Made by a program: the position numbers and the translations under genes. Of a stretch of DNA of 64,000 bases, positions 55,547-64,000 are shown piece by piece. The stretch is from Burkholderia cepacia. Lineage in GTDB: Bacteria; Pseudomonadota; Gammaproteobacteria; Burkholderiales; Burkholderiaceae. The first letter of the stretch is position 1, and the number at the start of each line of letters is the position of its first letter. The stretch spans positions 48,984 to 112,983 of the forward strand of contig NZ_LDWR01000027.1 of the NCBI RefSeq assembly GCF_001039005.1. Direction: 5' to 3'. The notes under the pieces were generated by a model that saw only the letters and a list, made by a program, of their open reading frames with translations, did not search any database and was not told where the DNA came from.

Positions 55547-56887
55547 GTGAACGAATACAACGAGCGGAGTACCTGGCGGCGGATGCGCGCCTTGCTGTCG
55601 ATCAACGATCCCCGCTGGGGACGCGGCGAAGGCAATGGCAAAGACGGATCCCGCCCCCGTGCGAACGAATCGAAGCGCCCGCAAAGCGGCGACGGTGACG
55701 GTCCGCCCGATCTCGACGAGATGTGGCGCAACTTCAACCGGCGCCTGAGCGGCCTTTTCGGCGGCAAGGGCGGCAACGGCTTCCGTCCCGACAACGGGCG
55801 GGCCGCGCGGGTCGGCGTCGGCATCGTGATCGGAGTGCTGGTCGCGGTCTATGCGGGCAGCGGGCTGTTCGTCGTGCAGGAAGGCCAGACCGGCGTCGTG
55901 CTGCAGCTCGGCAAGCTGTCGGGCACGGTCGGGCAGGGCGTGCACTGGCGCGCGCCGTATCCGTTCGCGTCGCACGAGATCGTCGATACGTCGCAGGTCC
56001 GCTCGATCGAGATCGGCCGCAACAACGTCGTGCGTCTCGCGAACGTGAAGGAAGCGGCGATGCTGACGCGCGATGCCGACATCGTCGACGTGCGCTTCAT
56101 CGTCCAGTACCGGATCCGTTCCGCGACCGATTACCTGTTCCGCAGCGTCGATCCGGAGCGCAGCGTATCGCAGGCTGCACAGGCCGCGGTGCGCGCAATC
56201 GTCGGCACGCGCAGCGCGGCCGACGTGCTGAGCCAGGACCGCGACGCGCTGCGCGAGCAGCTGTCCGCCGCGATCCAGCGCGATCTCGATCGCTACCAGT
56301 CGGGGCTCGAGGTGACGGCCGTCACGATGCAGAGCGTCGCGGCGCCCGAACAGACGCAGGCCGCCTACGGCGAAGTCGCGAAGGCGCGCGACGAGCGCGA
56401 GGCCGCGAAGCGCGCCGCGCAGGCGTACGCAAACGACCTGCTGCCGAAGGCGCAGGGCGATGCCGCGAAGCTCGTCGACGAAGCGAAGGCGTATGCCGAT
56501 CGCGTGGTCACGGAAGCCGACGGCGATGCCGACCGCTTCAAGCAGGTCTACGCGCAATACTCGAAGGCGCCTGCAGTGATTCGCGAGCGGATGTACCTCG
56601 AGACGATGCAGGAAATCTATTCGAACGCGACGAAGGTGTTCGTCGGCAACAAGGGCGGCAATAGCGTCGTGTATCTGCCGCTCGACAAGCTCGTCGAGCA
56701 GGGGCGGCAAAACGCCGCGGCGTCCAGCGGCGCATCCGCGCCCGATGCGGCGTCGGCACCGGCGGCCGTCGCGCCGGCAGCAGCCGCATCCGCCAGCGCG
56801 GCACCGGCCGCCGCGGCGTCGGGCAGCGACGTGCTGCGATCGCGCGAAGCGTTTCGCAGCCGGTCGCGCGAAGACGATCTGAAGTAA
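55547..56887 (+). CDS. hflK: FtsH protease modulator HflK
   Basis: A 446-residue membrane-anchored SPFH-domain protein that with HflC forms a large cage around FtsH. The N-terminus is a Gly/Arg-rich cytosolic stretch, then one transmembrane helix near residues 86-108 (VGVGIVIGVLVAVYAGSGLF) and the SPFH/band-7 domain (VVQEGQTGVVLQLGKLSGTVGQGVHW). The C-terminal ~55 residues are Ala/Ser/Pro-rich. The start is GTG; a preceding GTG frame is stopped after five codons. It begins 47 bp after hflX and ends 14 bp before hflC. Confidence 0.95.
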   Translation: MNEYNERSTWRRMRALLSINDPRWGRGEGNGKDGSRPRANESKRPQSGDGDGPPDLDEMWRNFNRRLSGLFGGKGGNGFRPDNGRAARVGVGIVIGVLVAVYAGSGLFVVQEGQTGVVLQLGKLSGTVGQGVHWRAPYPFASHEIVDTSQVRSIEIGRNNVVRLANVKEAAMLTRDADIVDVRFIVQYRIRSATDYLFRSVDPERSVSQAAQAAVRAIVGTRSAADVLSQDRDALREQLSAAIQRDLDRYQSGLEVTAVTMQSVAAPEQTQAAYGEVAKARDEREAAKRAAQAYANDLLPKAQGDAAKLVDEAKAYADRVVTEADGDADRFKQVYAQYSKAPAVIRERMYLETMQEIYSNATKVFVGNKGGNSVVYLPLDKLVEQGRQNAAASSGASAPDAASAPAAVAPAAAASASAAPAAAASGSDVLRSREAFRSRSREDDLK

Positions 56888-56901
56888 CGGGAGCGCAGAA
56901 C

Positions 56902-57801
56902 ATGAACCGAATCATTGCGCTCGTCGTCGCAATCGTGATCGTTGCCTTTGCGGCGTCCTCGACGGTCCTCACCGTCGATCCGCGCCATGCGGCCGTGCTG
57001 TCGGGCCGCGACGGCGCGCAGCCGGAACTCGCGGGCCCCGGCATCCATTTCAAACTGCCGCCGCCACTGCAGACGGCCACGCTGATCGATACGCGCCTGC
57101 AATCGCTCGAGTCGTCCGATCCGCTGCAACTGGCCACGGAAGACAAGCACGACCTGCTCGTCGCGTATGCGGTGAAATACCGGATCAGCGATCCGATGAA
57201 GTATTTCACGGCGACGGGTGGCGATCCGGCAGCGGCCACCGAACGCCTGGCTGGCGTGTTGAAGAGTGCACTCGGCGACGCGTTCGGCAAGCGCGCGCTC
57301 GACGACGCGCTCGGCGGCCAGCGCGCGATCGCCGATGCGGCCCGCGACGCGGCGAAAGAGAAGGCATCCGGTTTCGGTGTCGACGTGATCGACGTCCAGT
57401 TGACGCGCGTGGACCTGCCGGCCGCGCAGACGGACGCGGTCTATCAGCGGATGATCGGCGCGCTGCGCGATCAGGCGGCGCAGGTGCGTGCGGAAGGCGC
57501 GGCCGACGTCGAGCAGATCAAGGCCGATGCCGAACGCGAACAGCAGGCCGTGCTCGCGAACGCGTACAAGTCCGCGCAGACGATCAAGGGCGAGGGTGAC
57601 GCGAAGGCCGCGTCGATTGCCGCCGATGCGTTCGGCCGCGATCCGCAGTTCTATCAGTTCTACGCGAGCCTGCAGGCCTACCGGAACACGTTCAAGCGCA
57701 ACGACATCATCGTCGTCGATCCCGACAGCGAGTTCTTCCGCTTCATGCGCAGCCCGACGGGCGGTGCCGTACCGGCGGCGCCTGCTCCCCGCAAACATTG
57801 A
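56902..57801 (+). CDS. hflC: FtsH protease modulator HflC
   Basis: A 299-residue partner of HflK. One N-terminal transmembrane helix (IIALVVAIVIVAFAASSTVL) is followed by the SPFH domain (TVDPRHAAVLSGRDGAQPELAGPGIHFKLP) and a long helical stretch rich in Ala/Glu/Gln. GGAGCG lies ahead of the ATG. The pair regulates FtsH and thus lambda CII-like and membrane-protein degradation in E. coli. Confidence 0.95.
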   Translation: MNRIIALVVAIVIVAFAASSTVLTVDPRHAAVLSGRDGAQPELAGPGIHFKLPPPLQTATLIDTRLQSLESSDPLQLATEDKHDLLVAYAVKYRISDPMKYFTATGGDPAAATERLAGVLKSALGDAFGKRALDDALGGQRAIADAARDAAKEKASGFGVDVIDVQLTRVDLPAAQTDAVYQRMIGALRDQAAQVRAEGAADVEQIKADAEREQQAVLANAYKSAQTIKGEGDAKAASIAADAFGRDPQFYQFYASLQAYRNTFKRNDIIVVDPDSEFFRFMRSPTGGAVPAAPAPRKH

Positions 57802-57807
57802 CCTTGG

Positions 57808-57828
57808 GGCGCCGCGTCGAGCGGCGCC
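57808..57828 (+). other. Hairpin between hflC and the DUF2065 gene
   Basis: GGCGCCGC/GCGGCGCC with a five-base loop in the 36-bp gap. Nine bases remain before the next start codon, so it may modulate translation of the small downstream gene. Confidence 0.4.
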
Positions 57829-57837
57829 GTCGCTCGC

Positions 57838-58029
57838 ATGGACCTGGCTGGCTCGTTGTTGCTCGCAGTAGCGCTGATGCTGATTATCGAGGGGGCGTTC
57901 CCTTTCGTGTTTCCCGTCGCCTGGCGCGACACGTTTCGTAGAATAGCTGAGCGGCCGCCGCATCATATCCGGATCGGCGGGCTGATCGTGATGGCGCTCG
58001 GGCTCGTGCTGCTGCTGCTCGCCACTTGA
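57838..58029 (+). CDS. DUF2065 (YjeT-like) small membrane protein
   Basis: A 63-residue protein with two hydrophobic helices ([23 protein letters not shown] and [21 protein letters not shown]) separated by a charged loop [15 protein letters not shown]. This matches the YjeT/DUF2065 family, which lies next to hflC and purA in E. coli as it does here. Function unknown; association with HflKC or FtsH is suggested only by position. Start codon has weak Shine-Dalgarno. Confidence 0.88.
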   Translation: MDLAGSLLLAVALMLIIEGAFPFVFPVAWRDTFRRIAERPPHHIRIGGLIVMALGLVLLLLAT

Positions 58030-58130
58030 TCCGGACGGCGCATCCGCCGTTCGTCCCGCCCGATTCCGAATTTCCGATTCATCTCGCGGCGCGCGTGTCG
58101 CGCGCTGTTTCCCGTCGTAGGACCGTACCA

Positions 58131-59279
58131 ATGTCGACCTGGTTACTTCCCGAGAATATCGCCGACGTACTGCCGTCGGAAGCGCGCAAGATCGAGGAGC
58201 TGCGCCGCAGGCTGCTCGACCGCTTCCGTTCGTACGGCTACGAAATGGTGATGCCGCCGCTGCTCGAGTATCTCGAGTCGCTGCTGACGAGCGGCGGCGC
58301 CGATCTGCGCCTGCGCACCTTCAAGCTGGTCGACCAGCTGTCGGGCCGCACGCTCGGCCTGCGCGCCGACATCACGCCGCAGGTCGCGCGGATCGACGCG
58401 CACCTGTTGAACCGCCAGGGCGTGACGCGTCTCTGCTATGCGGGCCACGTGATGCATACGCGCCCGCGCGGTCTGCACGCGACGCGCGAGCAGATCCAGA
58501 TCGGCGCCGAAATCTACGGGCATGCCGGATTGGAAGCCGATCTCGAGATCCAGCAGCTGATGCTCGACGCGTTGCACCTCGCGGGCCTGTCGCGCATCCG
58601 TCTCGACCTCGGCCATGCGGGCGTGCTCGCGGCGCTGCTCGCGCGCGACGCGCAGGCCGCCGAACGCGGCGAGTCGCTGTACGACGCGCTGTCGGGCAAG
58701 GACGTGCCGCTGCTGAACGAACTGACTGACGATCTCGGTGCCGATACGCGCGCAGCGCTGCGCGCGCTGCCGCACCTTTACGGCGACGCGAGCGTGCTGG
58801 CCGAGGCGCGTGCGCGGTTGCCGGTGCTGCCGGAAATCACGCAGGCGCTCGACGATCTGGCGCAACTCGCTGCACAGGCGAAGGGCGTGGAAGTGGCGAT
58901 CGATCTTGCCGACCTGCGCGGTTACGCATACCACAGCGGCGCGATGTTCAGCGCCTACATCGACGGCGTGCCGAACGCGATCGCGCGCGGCGGCCGTTAC
59001 GACCACGTTGGCCAGGCGTATGGCCGTGCGCGACCGGCAACGGGTTTCTCGCTCGACCTGCGCGAGCTCGCCCGGATTTCGCCGATCGAGGCGCGCGGCA
59101 CCGCGATTCTCGCGCCCTGGGTGCAGGACGACGCGCTGCGCGCGGCCGTCTCGGCGCTGCGCGATGCGGGCGAGGTCGTGATCCAGGCGCTGCCGGGCCA
59201 CGACCACGTGCTCGACGAGTTCGCATGCGATCGTTCGCTCGTCGAGCGCGATGGCGCATGGGTGGTCGAACCCCGTTAA
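58131..59279 (+). CDS. hisZ: ATP phosphoribosyltransferase regulatory subunit HisZ
   Basis: A 382-residue HisS paralogue without aminoacylation activity that complexes with the short form of HisG for the first step of histidine synthesis. Class II synthetase-like motifs are [46 protein letters not shown] and [24 protein letters not shown]; the anticodon-binding domain of HisS is missing. Its presence predicts a short HisG elsewhere in the genome. The ATG at 58131 is in-frame with a longer upstream extension that has no homology. It precedes purA, an arrangement common in betaproteobacteria. Confidence 0.93.
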   Translation: MSTWLLPENIADVLPSEARKIEELRRRLLDRFRSYGYEMVMPPLLEYLESLLTSGGADLRLRTFKLVDQLSGRTLGLRADITPQVARIDAHLLNRQGVTRLCYAGHVMHTRPRGLHATREQIQIGAEIYGHAGLEADLEIQQLMLDALHLAGLSRIRLDLGHAGVLAALLARDAQAAERGESLYDALSGKDVPLLNELTDDLGADTRAALRALPHLYGDASVLAEARARLPVLPEITQALDDLAQLAAQAKGVEVAIDLADLRGYAYHSGAMFSAYIDGVPNAIARGGRYDHVGQAYGRARPATGFSLDLRELARISPIEARGTAILAPWVQDDALRAAVSALRDAGEVVIQALPGHDHVLDEFACDRSLVERDGAWVVEPR

Positions 59280-59359
59280 ACAGGCGTTCGCGGGCCGTGC
59301 TTCGGCGTGCATATCGTTGAAGCGAAACGGAAAAATTCGGAATCGCCCGCGAACATAGG

Positions 59360-59365
59360 TAGAAT
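59360..59365 (+). promoter_or_regulatory. -10 element of purA
   Basis: TAGAAT 27 bp before the purA start codon, in the 113-bp hisZ-purA gap. No clear -35. Confidence 0.45.
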
Positions 59366-59383
59366 ACGTTTTTAACCAGCTAA

Positions 59384-60739
<1,356 letters not shown>

Positions 60740-60745
60740 CCCCAG

Positions 60746-61342
60746 ATGACGCAGCAAATTTCGATGACGGCGGCAGACTTGATGACCGATCCGCGCAACG
60801 ACGACAAGAATCTGTGGGTAGGTTGGGACGAGTATCACCGTCTGATCGAGCTCCTCGCGCTCCAGGTGCATGCATCGGGCTGGAAGTTCGACCAGATCCT
60901 GTGCCTCGCGCGCGGCGGCCTGCGCGTCGGCGATCAGCTGTCGCGCATTTATGACGTGCCGCTCGCGATCCTCGCGACGAGTTCGTACCGCGAGGCGGCC
61001 GGCACCGAGCAGGGCGACCTCGACATCGCGCAGTACATCACGATGACGCGCGGCAACCTCGCGGGCAACGTGCTGCTGGTCGACGATCTCGTCGATTCGG
61101 GCGTCACGCTCGCGCGTGTGCAGGAGCACCTGAAGGAGCGTTATCCGGCCGTGACGGCCGTGCGTTCGGCGGTGCTCTGGTACAAGGGTTGCTCGAAGGT
61201 CAAGCCCGACTATCACACGCAGTTCCTGCCGACGAATCCGTGGATTCATCAGCCGTTCGAGGAATGGGACACGGTTCGTCCGCATAACCTCGAGGCGTGG
61301 ATCAAGCGTGGTCGCGCGCAGCGCGACGGTTCGGGCGCGTAA
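60746..61342 (+). CDS. Phosphoribosyltransferase domain protein
   Basis: A 198-residue type I phosphoribosyltransferase. The PRPP loop is VLLVDDLVDSGVTLARV near residue 110, and the pyrophosphate loop region is LARGGLRVGDQLSRIY. It resembles xanthine/guanine-type or uncharacterised PRTases that follow purA in Burkholderia and relatives. A purine-salvage role is plausible from position and fold, but the base cannot be read. Start six bases after purA; strong terminator downstream. Confidence 0.87.
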   Translation: MTQQISMTAADLMTDPRNDDKNLWVGWDEYHRLIELLALQVHASGWKFDQILCLARGGLRVGDQLSRIYDVPLAILATSSYREAAGTEQGDLDIAQYITMTRGNLAGNVLLVDDLVDSGVTLARVQEHLKERYPAVTAVRSAVLWYKGCSKVKPDYHTQFLPTNPWIHQPFEEWDTVRPHNLEAWIKRGRAQRDGSGA

Positions 61343-61371
61343 GCGGCCGGCCGACTGAACGAAAGCCTTGT

Positions 61372-61397
61372 ACGGCGCCGCTTGCGGCGCCGTTTTT
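61372..61397 (+). terminator. Terminator of the purA-phosphoribosyltransferase operon
   Basis: ACGGCGCCG/CGGCGCCGT with a four-base loop followed by five T, 29 bp after the stop codon. Confidence 0.92.
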
Positions 61398-61567
61398 CAT
61401 TGGCGCGCCGGGTGTGCCGCGCCGCGCGCTCCGTATATCCGGTAGGCAGACGGCGCAGCCCCGGCTATGATGGCAGCCCTGCCACAGCTCGCGCCGGATT
61501 GCATGCGCGGCGTGGATCACGTGGCTTCACGGCAACAGAGCAGGGCGGCGTTTCACGGGGGCGCGAG

Positions 61568-61573
61568 TAGAAT
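61568..61573 (+). promoter_or_regulatory. -10 element of kup
   Basis: TAGAAT 43 bp before the kup start codon; no good -35. No Shine-Dalgarno precedes the ATG either. Confidence 0.45.
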
Positions 61574-61616
61574 AGCGCTCGTTTTGTCCGACCCGGACCC
61601 GATTATTACGCTTCAT

Positions 61617-63533
61617 ATGAACGACACGATCCACGCGACCGACGCAGCACACGCGCCGCACTCGACGCAACAACACTCGATGCGGGCGCTAGCGATAGCA
61701 GCCATCGGCGTCGTGTTCGGCGACATCGGCACCAGCCCGCTGTATTCGCTCAAGGAGGCGTTCAGCCCCGCGCACGGCATTCCGCTCACCGAAGGTTCGA
61801 TTCTCGGCGTGATCTCGCTGCTGTTCTGGGCAATCATCCTGGTGGTCGGCATCAAGTACCTGCTGTTCGTGATGCGGGCTGACAACAACGGCGAAGGCGG
61901 CGTGCTCGCGCTGATGGCGCTGTCGTTGCGGCCGCTCGACTCGAAGACCCGCGTCGCGGGTGCGCTGATGGCGCTCGGGATATTCGGCGCATGCATGTTC
62001 TACGGGGACGCGGTGATCACACCGGCGATCTCGGTCATGTCGGCCGTCGAAGGTCTCGAAATCGCGACGCCGCACCTGTCCCATCTCGTGATGCCGATCA
62101 CGATCGTGATCCTGATCGCGCTGTTCTGGATCCAGCGTCACGGCACCGCACTGGTCGGCAAGCTGTTCGGCCCGATCATGGTGCTGTGGTTCATCGTGAT
62201 TGCCGCGCTCGGCGTGTACCACATCGTGCGCGTGCCGGGCATCATCGCGGCAATCAACCCGTACTACGCGGCGTCGTTCATGGCCGATCACCTGCTGCAG
62301 GCCTACGTCGTGCTCGGCTCGGTCGTGCTGGTGCTGACCGGCGCGGAAGCGCTCTACGCGGACATGGGCCACTTCGGCGCCAAGCCGATCCGCCTCGCCG
62401 CATACGGGCTCGTGATGCCGTCGCTCGTGCTGAACTACTTCGGCCAGGGCGCGCTGCTGATCCAGAACCCGAAGGCAATCGAAAACCCGTTCTTCCTGCT
62501 GGCGCCCGAATGGGGGCTGCTGCCGCTCGTCGTGCTGTCGACCGTCGCGACCGTGATCGCGTCGCAGGCCGTGATCTCGGGTGCGTATTCGCTGACGTCG
62601 CAGGCGATCCAGCTCGGTTACGTGCCGCGCATGAAGGTGCTGCATACGTCCGAACTCGCGATCGGCCAGATCTACGTGCCGGTCGTGAACTGGCTGCTGC
62701 TGTTCGTGATCCTCTGCATCGTGGTCGGCTTCAAGAGCTCCGACAACCTCGCGGCGGCGTACGGCATCGCGGTGACGGCGACGATGGTGATCACGACCGT
62801 GCTCGCGGCCGTCGTGATGGTGAAGGTGTGGAACTGGAACCGCCTGCTGGTCGGCGCGATCATCGCCGTGTTCCTCGTGGTCGATCTCGGCTTTTTCGGT
62901 GCGAACCTGCTGAAGGTCGCGCAGGGCGGCTGGCTGCCGATTGGCATCGGCGCGCTGCTGTTCTTCCTGCTGATGACCTGGTACAAGGGGCGCCACATCG
63001 TCAAGGAGCGCACGGCGGCCGACGGCATTCCGCTCGAGCCGTTCCTGCAGGGGCTGCTCGCGCATCCGCCGCATCGCGTGTCGGGTACCGCGATCTACCT
63101 GACCGGCAACGACAAGCTCGTGCCCGTCAGCCTGCTGCACAACCTGAAGCACAACAAGGTGCTGCACGAGCGGACCATTTTCCTGACGTTCGTCACGCGC
63201 GACATTCCTTACGTGCGCGACGACAAGCGCCAGAGCGCGCGAGATGCGGGCGGCGGGCTGTACATCGTCACGGCCGAGTACGGCTTCAACGAGACACCGG
63301 ACGTGAAGGCCGTGCTCGAGGAATTCGGCCGTACGCACGACATGATGTTCGAGCTGATGGACACGTCGTTCTTCCTCGCACGTGAAACGGTCGTGCCGAC
63401 GCATCTGCCGGGAATGTCGATCTGGCGTGAGCGCGTGTTCGCGTGGATGCACCAGAACGCCGCGAAGCCGACCGACTTCTTCTCGATTCCGGCCAACCGC
63501 GTCGTCGAGCTCGGCACAAAGATCGAGATCTGA
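61617..63533 (+). CDS. kup: Low-affinity potassium transport protein Kup
   Basis: A 638-residue potassium uptake permease of the KUP/HAK/KT family, a proton symporter in the inner membrane. Signature [19 protein letters not shown] lies near residue 30; twelve hydrophobic segments follow through about residue 465, then a cytosolic domain with [16 protein letters not shown] and a [13 protein letters not shown] segment. The ATG at 61617 gives a hydrophilic His/Ala/Thr-rich 21-residue start; [10 protein letters not shown] at 61680 is an alternative. Its downstream terminator has been broken by an IS insertion at 63725. Confidence 0.94.
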   Translation: MNDTIHATDAAHAPHSTQQHSMRALAIAAIGVVFGDIGTSPLYSLKEAFSPAHGIPLTEGSILGVISLLFWAIILVVGIKYLLFVMRADNNGEGGVLALMALSLRPLDSKTRVAGALMALGIFGACMFYGDAVITPAISVMSAVEGLEIATPHLSHLVMPITIVILIALFWIQRHGTALVGKLFGPIMVLWFIVIAALGVYHIVRVPGIIAAINPYYAASFMADHLLQAYVVLGSVVLVLTGAEALYADMGHFGAKPIRLAAYGLVMPSLVLNYFGQGALLIQNPKAIENPFFLLAPEWGLLPLVVLSTVATVIASQAVISGAYSLTSQAIQLGYVPRMKVLHTSELAIGQIYVPVVNWLLLFVILCIVVGFKSSDNLAAAYGIAVTATMVITTVLAAVVMVKVWNWNRLLVGAIIAVFLVVDLGFFGANLLKVAQGGWLPIGIGALLFFLLMTWYKGRHIVKERTAADGIPLEPFLQGLLAHPPHRVSGTAIYLTGNDKLVPVSLLHNLKHNKVLHERTIFLTFVTRDIPYVRDDKRQSARDAGGGLYIVTAEYGFNETPDVKAVLEEFGRTHDMMFELMDTSFFLARETVVPTHLPGMSIWRERVFAWMHQNAAKPTDFFSIPANRVVELGTKIEI

Positions 63534-63539
63534 CCGGAT

Positions 63540-63570
63540 GCGGCGCGCGAGCCGTCTGGCCGCGCGCCGC
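63540..63570 (+). other. Hairpin after kup
   Basis: A perfect 10-bp inverted repeat GCGGCGCGCG/CGCGCGCCGC with an 11-base loop, six bases past the kup stop, without T run. It may be a Rho-assisted stop or mRNA 3' stabiliser. Confidence 0.45.
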
Positions 63571-63704
63571 GTCTGTCGACCCGCTCGAACGGGCCGCGAT
63601 CGTTCGCATCGCCGGCCGTAATCGCGAACGCAGCCGCATGGCGCTGCGTATTCCGCACTAGCCAATCCGATCCGGTAGCCGATTGCGTGGGCGCCGCCGC
63701 AATG

Positions 63705-63724
63705 AAAAAGCCCGCCTTGCGGCG
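63705..63724 (+). other. Interrupted terminator (left arm and loop only)
   Basis: AAAAAGCCCGCC, TTGC and GGCG form the left arm, loop and first four bases of the right arm of a typical Burkholderia intrinsic terminator; the expected GGCTTTTT continuation is replaced by the insertion sequence end TAATGCC. The lost arm should lie beyond the right end of the element, outside the window. Confidence 0.7.
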
Positions 63725-63742
63725 TAATGCCGTTCAGTTAAG
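63725..63742 (+). repeat. Left terminal inverted repeat of the IS4-family element
   Basis: TAATGCCGTTCAGTTAAG. The start is placed at the T because the bases before it continue the host terminator and the match to the IS4 end begins here. Confidence 0.8.
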
Positions 63743-63762
63743 CAACTGAACGGCATTTTTGT
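63726..63762 (+). terminator. Terminator hairpin formed by the IS left end
   Basis: AATGCCGTTCAGTT and AACTGAACGGCATT pair perfectly (14 bp) around an AAGC loop, followed by five T, then GTTTG. It points toward the transposase gene, so it should stop transcripts entering from kup. Confidence 0.82.
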
Positions 63763-63797
63763 TTGTGGCGAGAGCCTGTTGTAAACGGGACACGACG

Positions 63798-64000
63798 GTG
63801 TTAACTTTCGTCGCCATGCTGGCCGACGATCTCCACCTGCTAGTCGAATCCCATCCGCCGTTTGACTGGAACCGGCTGGGTCAGCATTTGCCGTACGAAT
63901 GGGTTGAGCAAGCGGTTCAGGCAAGCGGTAGCGCCAGTATTCGCCGTCGGCGACTGCCGGCCGAACAGGTGGTGTGGCTGGTCATTGCATTGGCGCTGTA
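63798..64000 (+). CDS. IS4-family transposase, N-terminal part
   Basis: The first 67 codons and two bases of a DDE transposase; the catalytic part lies outside the window. The visible protein matches the Nterm_IS4 domain: FDWNRLGQHLPYEWVEQAVQ and SASIRRRRLPAEQVVWLVIA, comparable with the TLRKRRLP region of E. coli InsG. The start is GTG at 63798 with GGGA seven bases upstream, or ATG at 63816, which aligns better in length with InsG. Upstream read-through from kup is likely blocked by the IS-end hairpin. Confidence 0.85.
   Translation, partial: MLTFVAMLADDLHLLVESHPPFDWNRLGQHLPYEWVEQAVQASGSASIRRRRLPAEQVVWLVIALAL

Larger units (their letters stand above)
63725..64000 (+). mobile_element. IS4-family insertion sequence, left end (right end outside window)
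   Basis: The element begins with the terminal repeat TAATGCCGTTCAGTTAAG, which differs at a single position from the IS4 terminal repeat as I recall it (TAATGCCGATCAGTTAAG). It is followed by the 5' part of an IS4-type transposase gene. The left flank is the broken terminator of kup. Target duplication cannot be checked because the other end is not present; IS4 relatives duplicate about 11-13 bp. Confidence 0.88.

Noticed and set aside
63534..63724. Small coding frame after kup
   Set aside because: The frame has no start with ribosome-binding site, no third-position bias and runs into the IS; the segment is better explained by two hairpins.

Overview
The window is an ordinary stretch of a high-GC betaproteobacterial chromosome. 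Third codon positions are strongly G/C-rich. The gene order (Ara4N operon, alaC-hom-thrC, moeA-moaD-moaE, clpB, rho-trxA-ffs-dnaX, surE-pcm-nlpD-rpoS, ispG-hisS-yfgM-bamB-der-hfq-hflX-hflK-hflC-hisZ-purA-kup) fits chromosome 1 of a Burkholderia, probably of the Burkholderia cepacia complex. The species call is inference from gene order and protein sequence, not from a database search.

Region by region. 1-2489: the 3'-truncated PhoH/PIN ATPase gene and the peroxiredoxin bcp. 2600-9900: a seven-gene minus-strand operon that makes, flips and transfers 4-amino-4-deoxy-L-arabinose (Ara4N) onto lipid A; the two ArnA activities are on separate genes and there is one SMR-type flippase subunit. 10025-14794: a small Mth938-like gene diverging from alaC-hom-thrC. 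15040-17051: molybdenum cofactor genes. 17112-18443: a group III truncated haemoglobin diverging from an NsrR-type regulator, with a palindromic candidate operator between them. 18540-21273: heat-shock clpB with a near-consensus sigma-32 promoter and a strong terminator. 21319-29524: accessory genes (YidB-like, ComEA-like, MATE pump, GT-C-like membrane protein, L31 type B, MtfA-like peptidase, MFS pump with MerR regulator). 29656-34847: rho, trxA, 4.5S RNA, dnaX, ybaB. 34879-43814: recR, a CoA-transferase, surE-pcm-nlpD-rpoS, an exonuclease, an EEP-family hydrolase and rlmD. 43878-63533: a long, mostly plus-strand housekeeping run. 63725-64000: the left end of an IS4-family insertion sequence that breaks the terminator behind kup.

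How the genes relate. Several groups are translationally coupled through 4-bp ATGA overlaps (arnC/arnA1/arnA2, surE/pcm, merR/MFS). Stress functions are concentrated here: RpoS with its usual upstream partners, ClpB, Bcp, TrxA, Hfq, HflX and HflKC. Envelope functions are also common: Ara4N, NlpD, BamB, YfgM, RodZ-like, Kup.

I found no CRISPR array, prophage, toxin-antitoxin pair, biosynthetic cluster or convincing undescribed multi-gene system. The most interesting signals are small: the IS insertion inside a terminator, candidate leaderless mRNAs for dnaX and surE, a C-rich/G-poor rho leader, the NsrR-like operator, and an unexplained small frame behind the MATE gene. All functional calls rest on reading motifs by eye.
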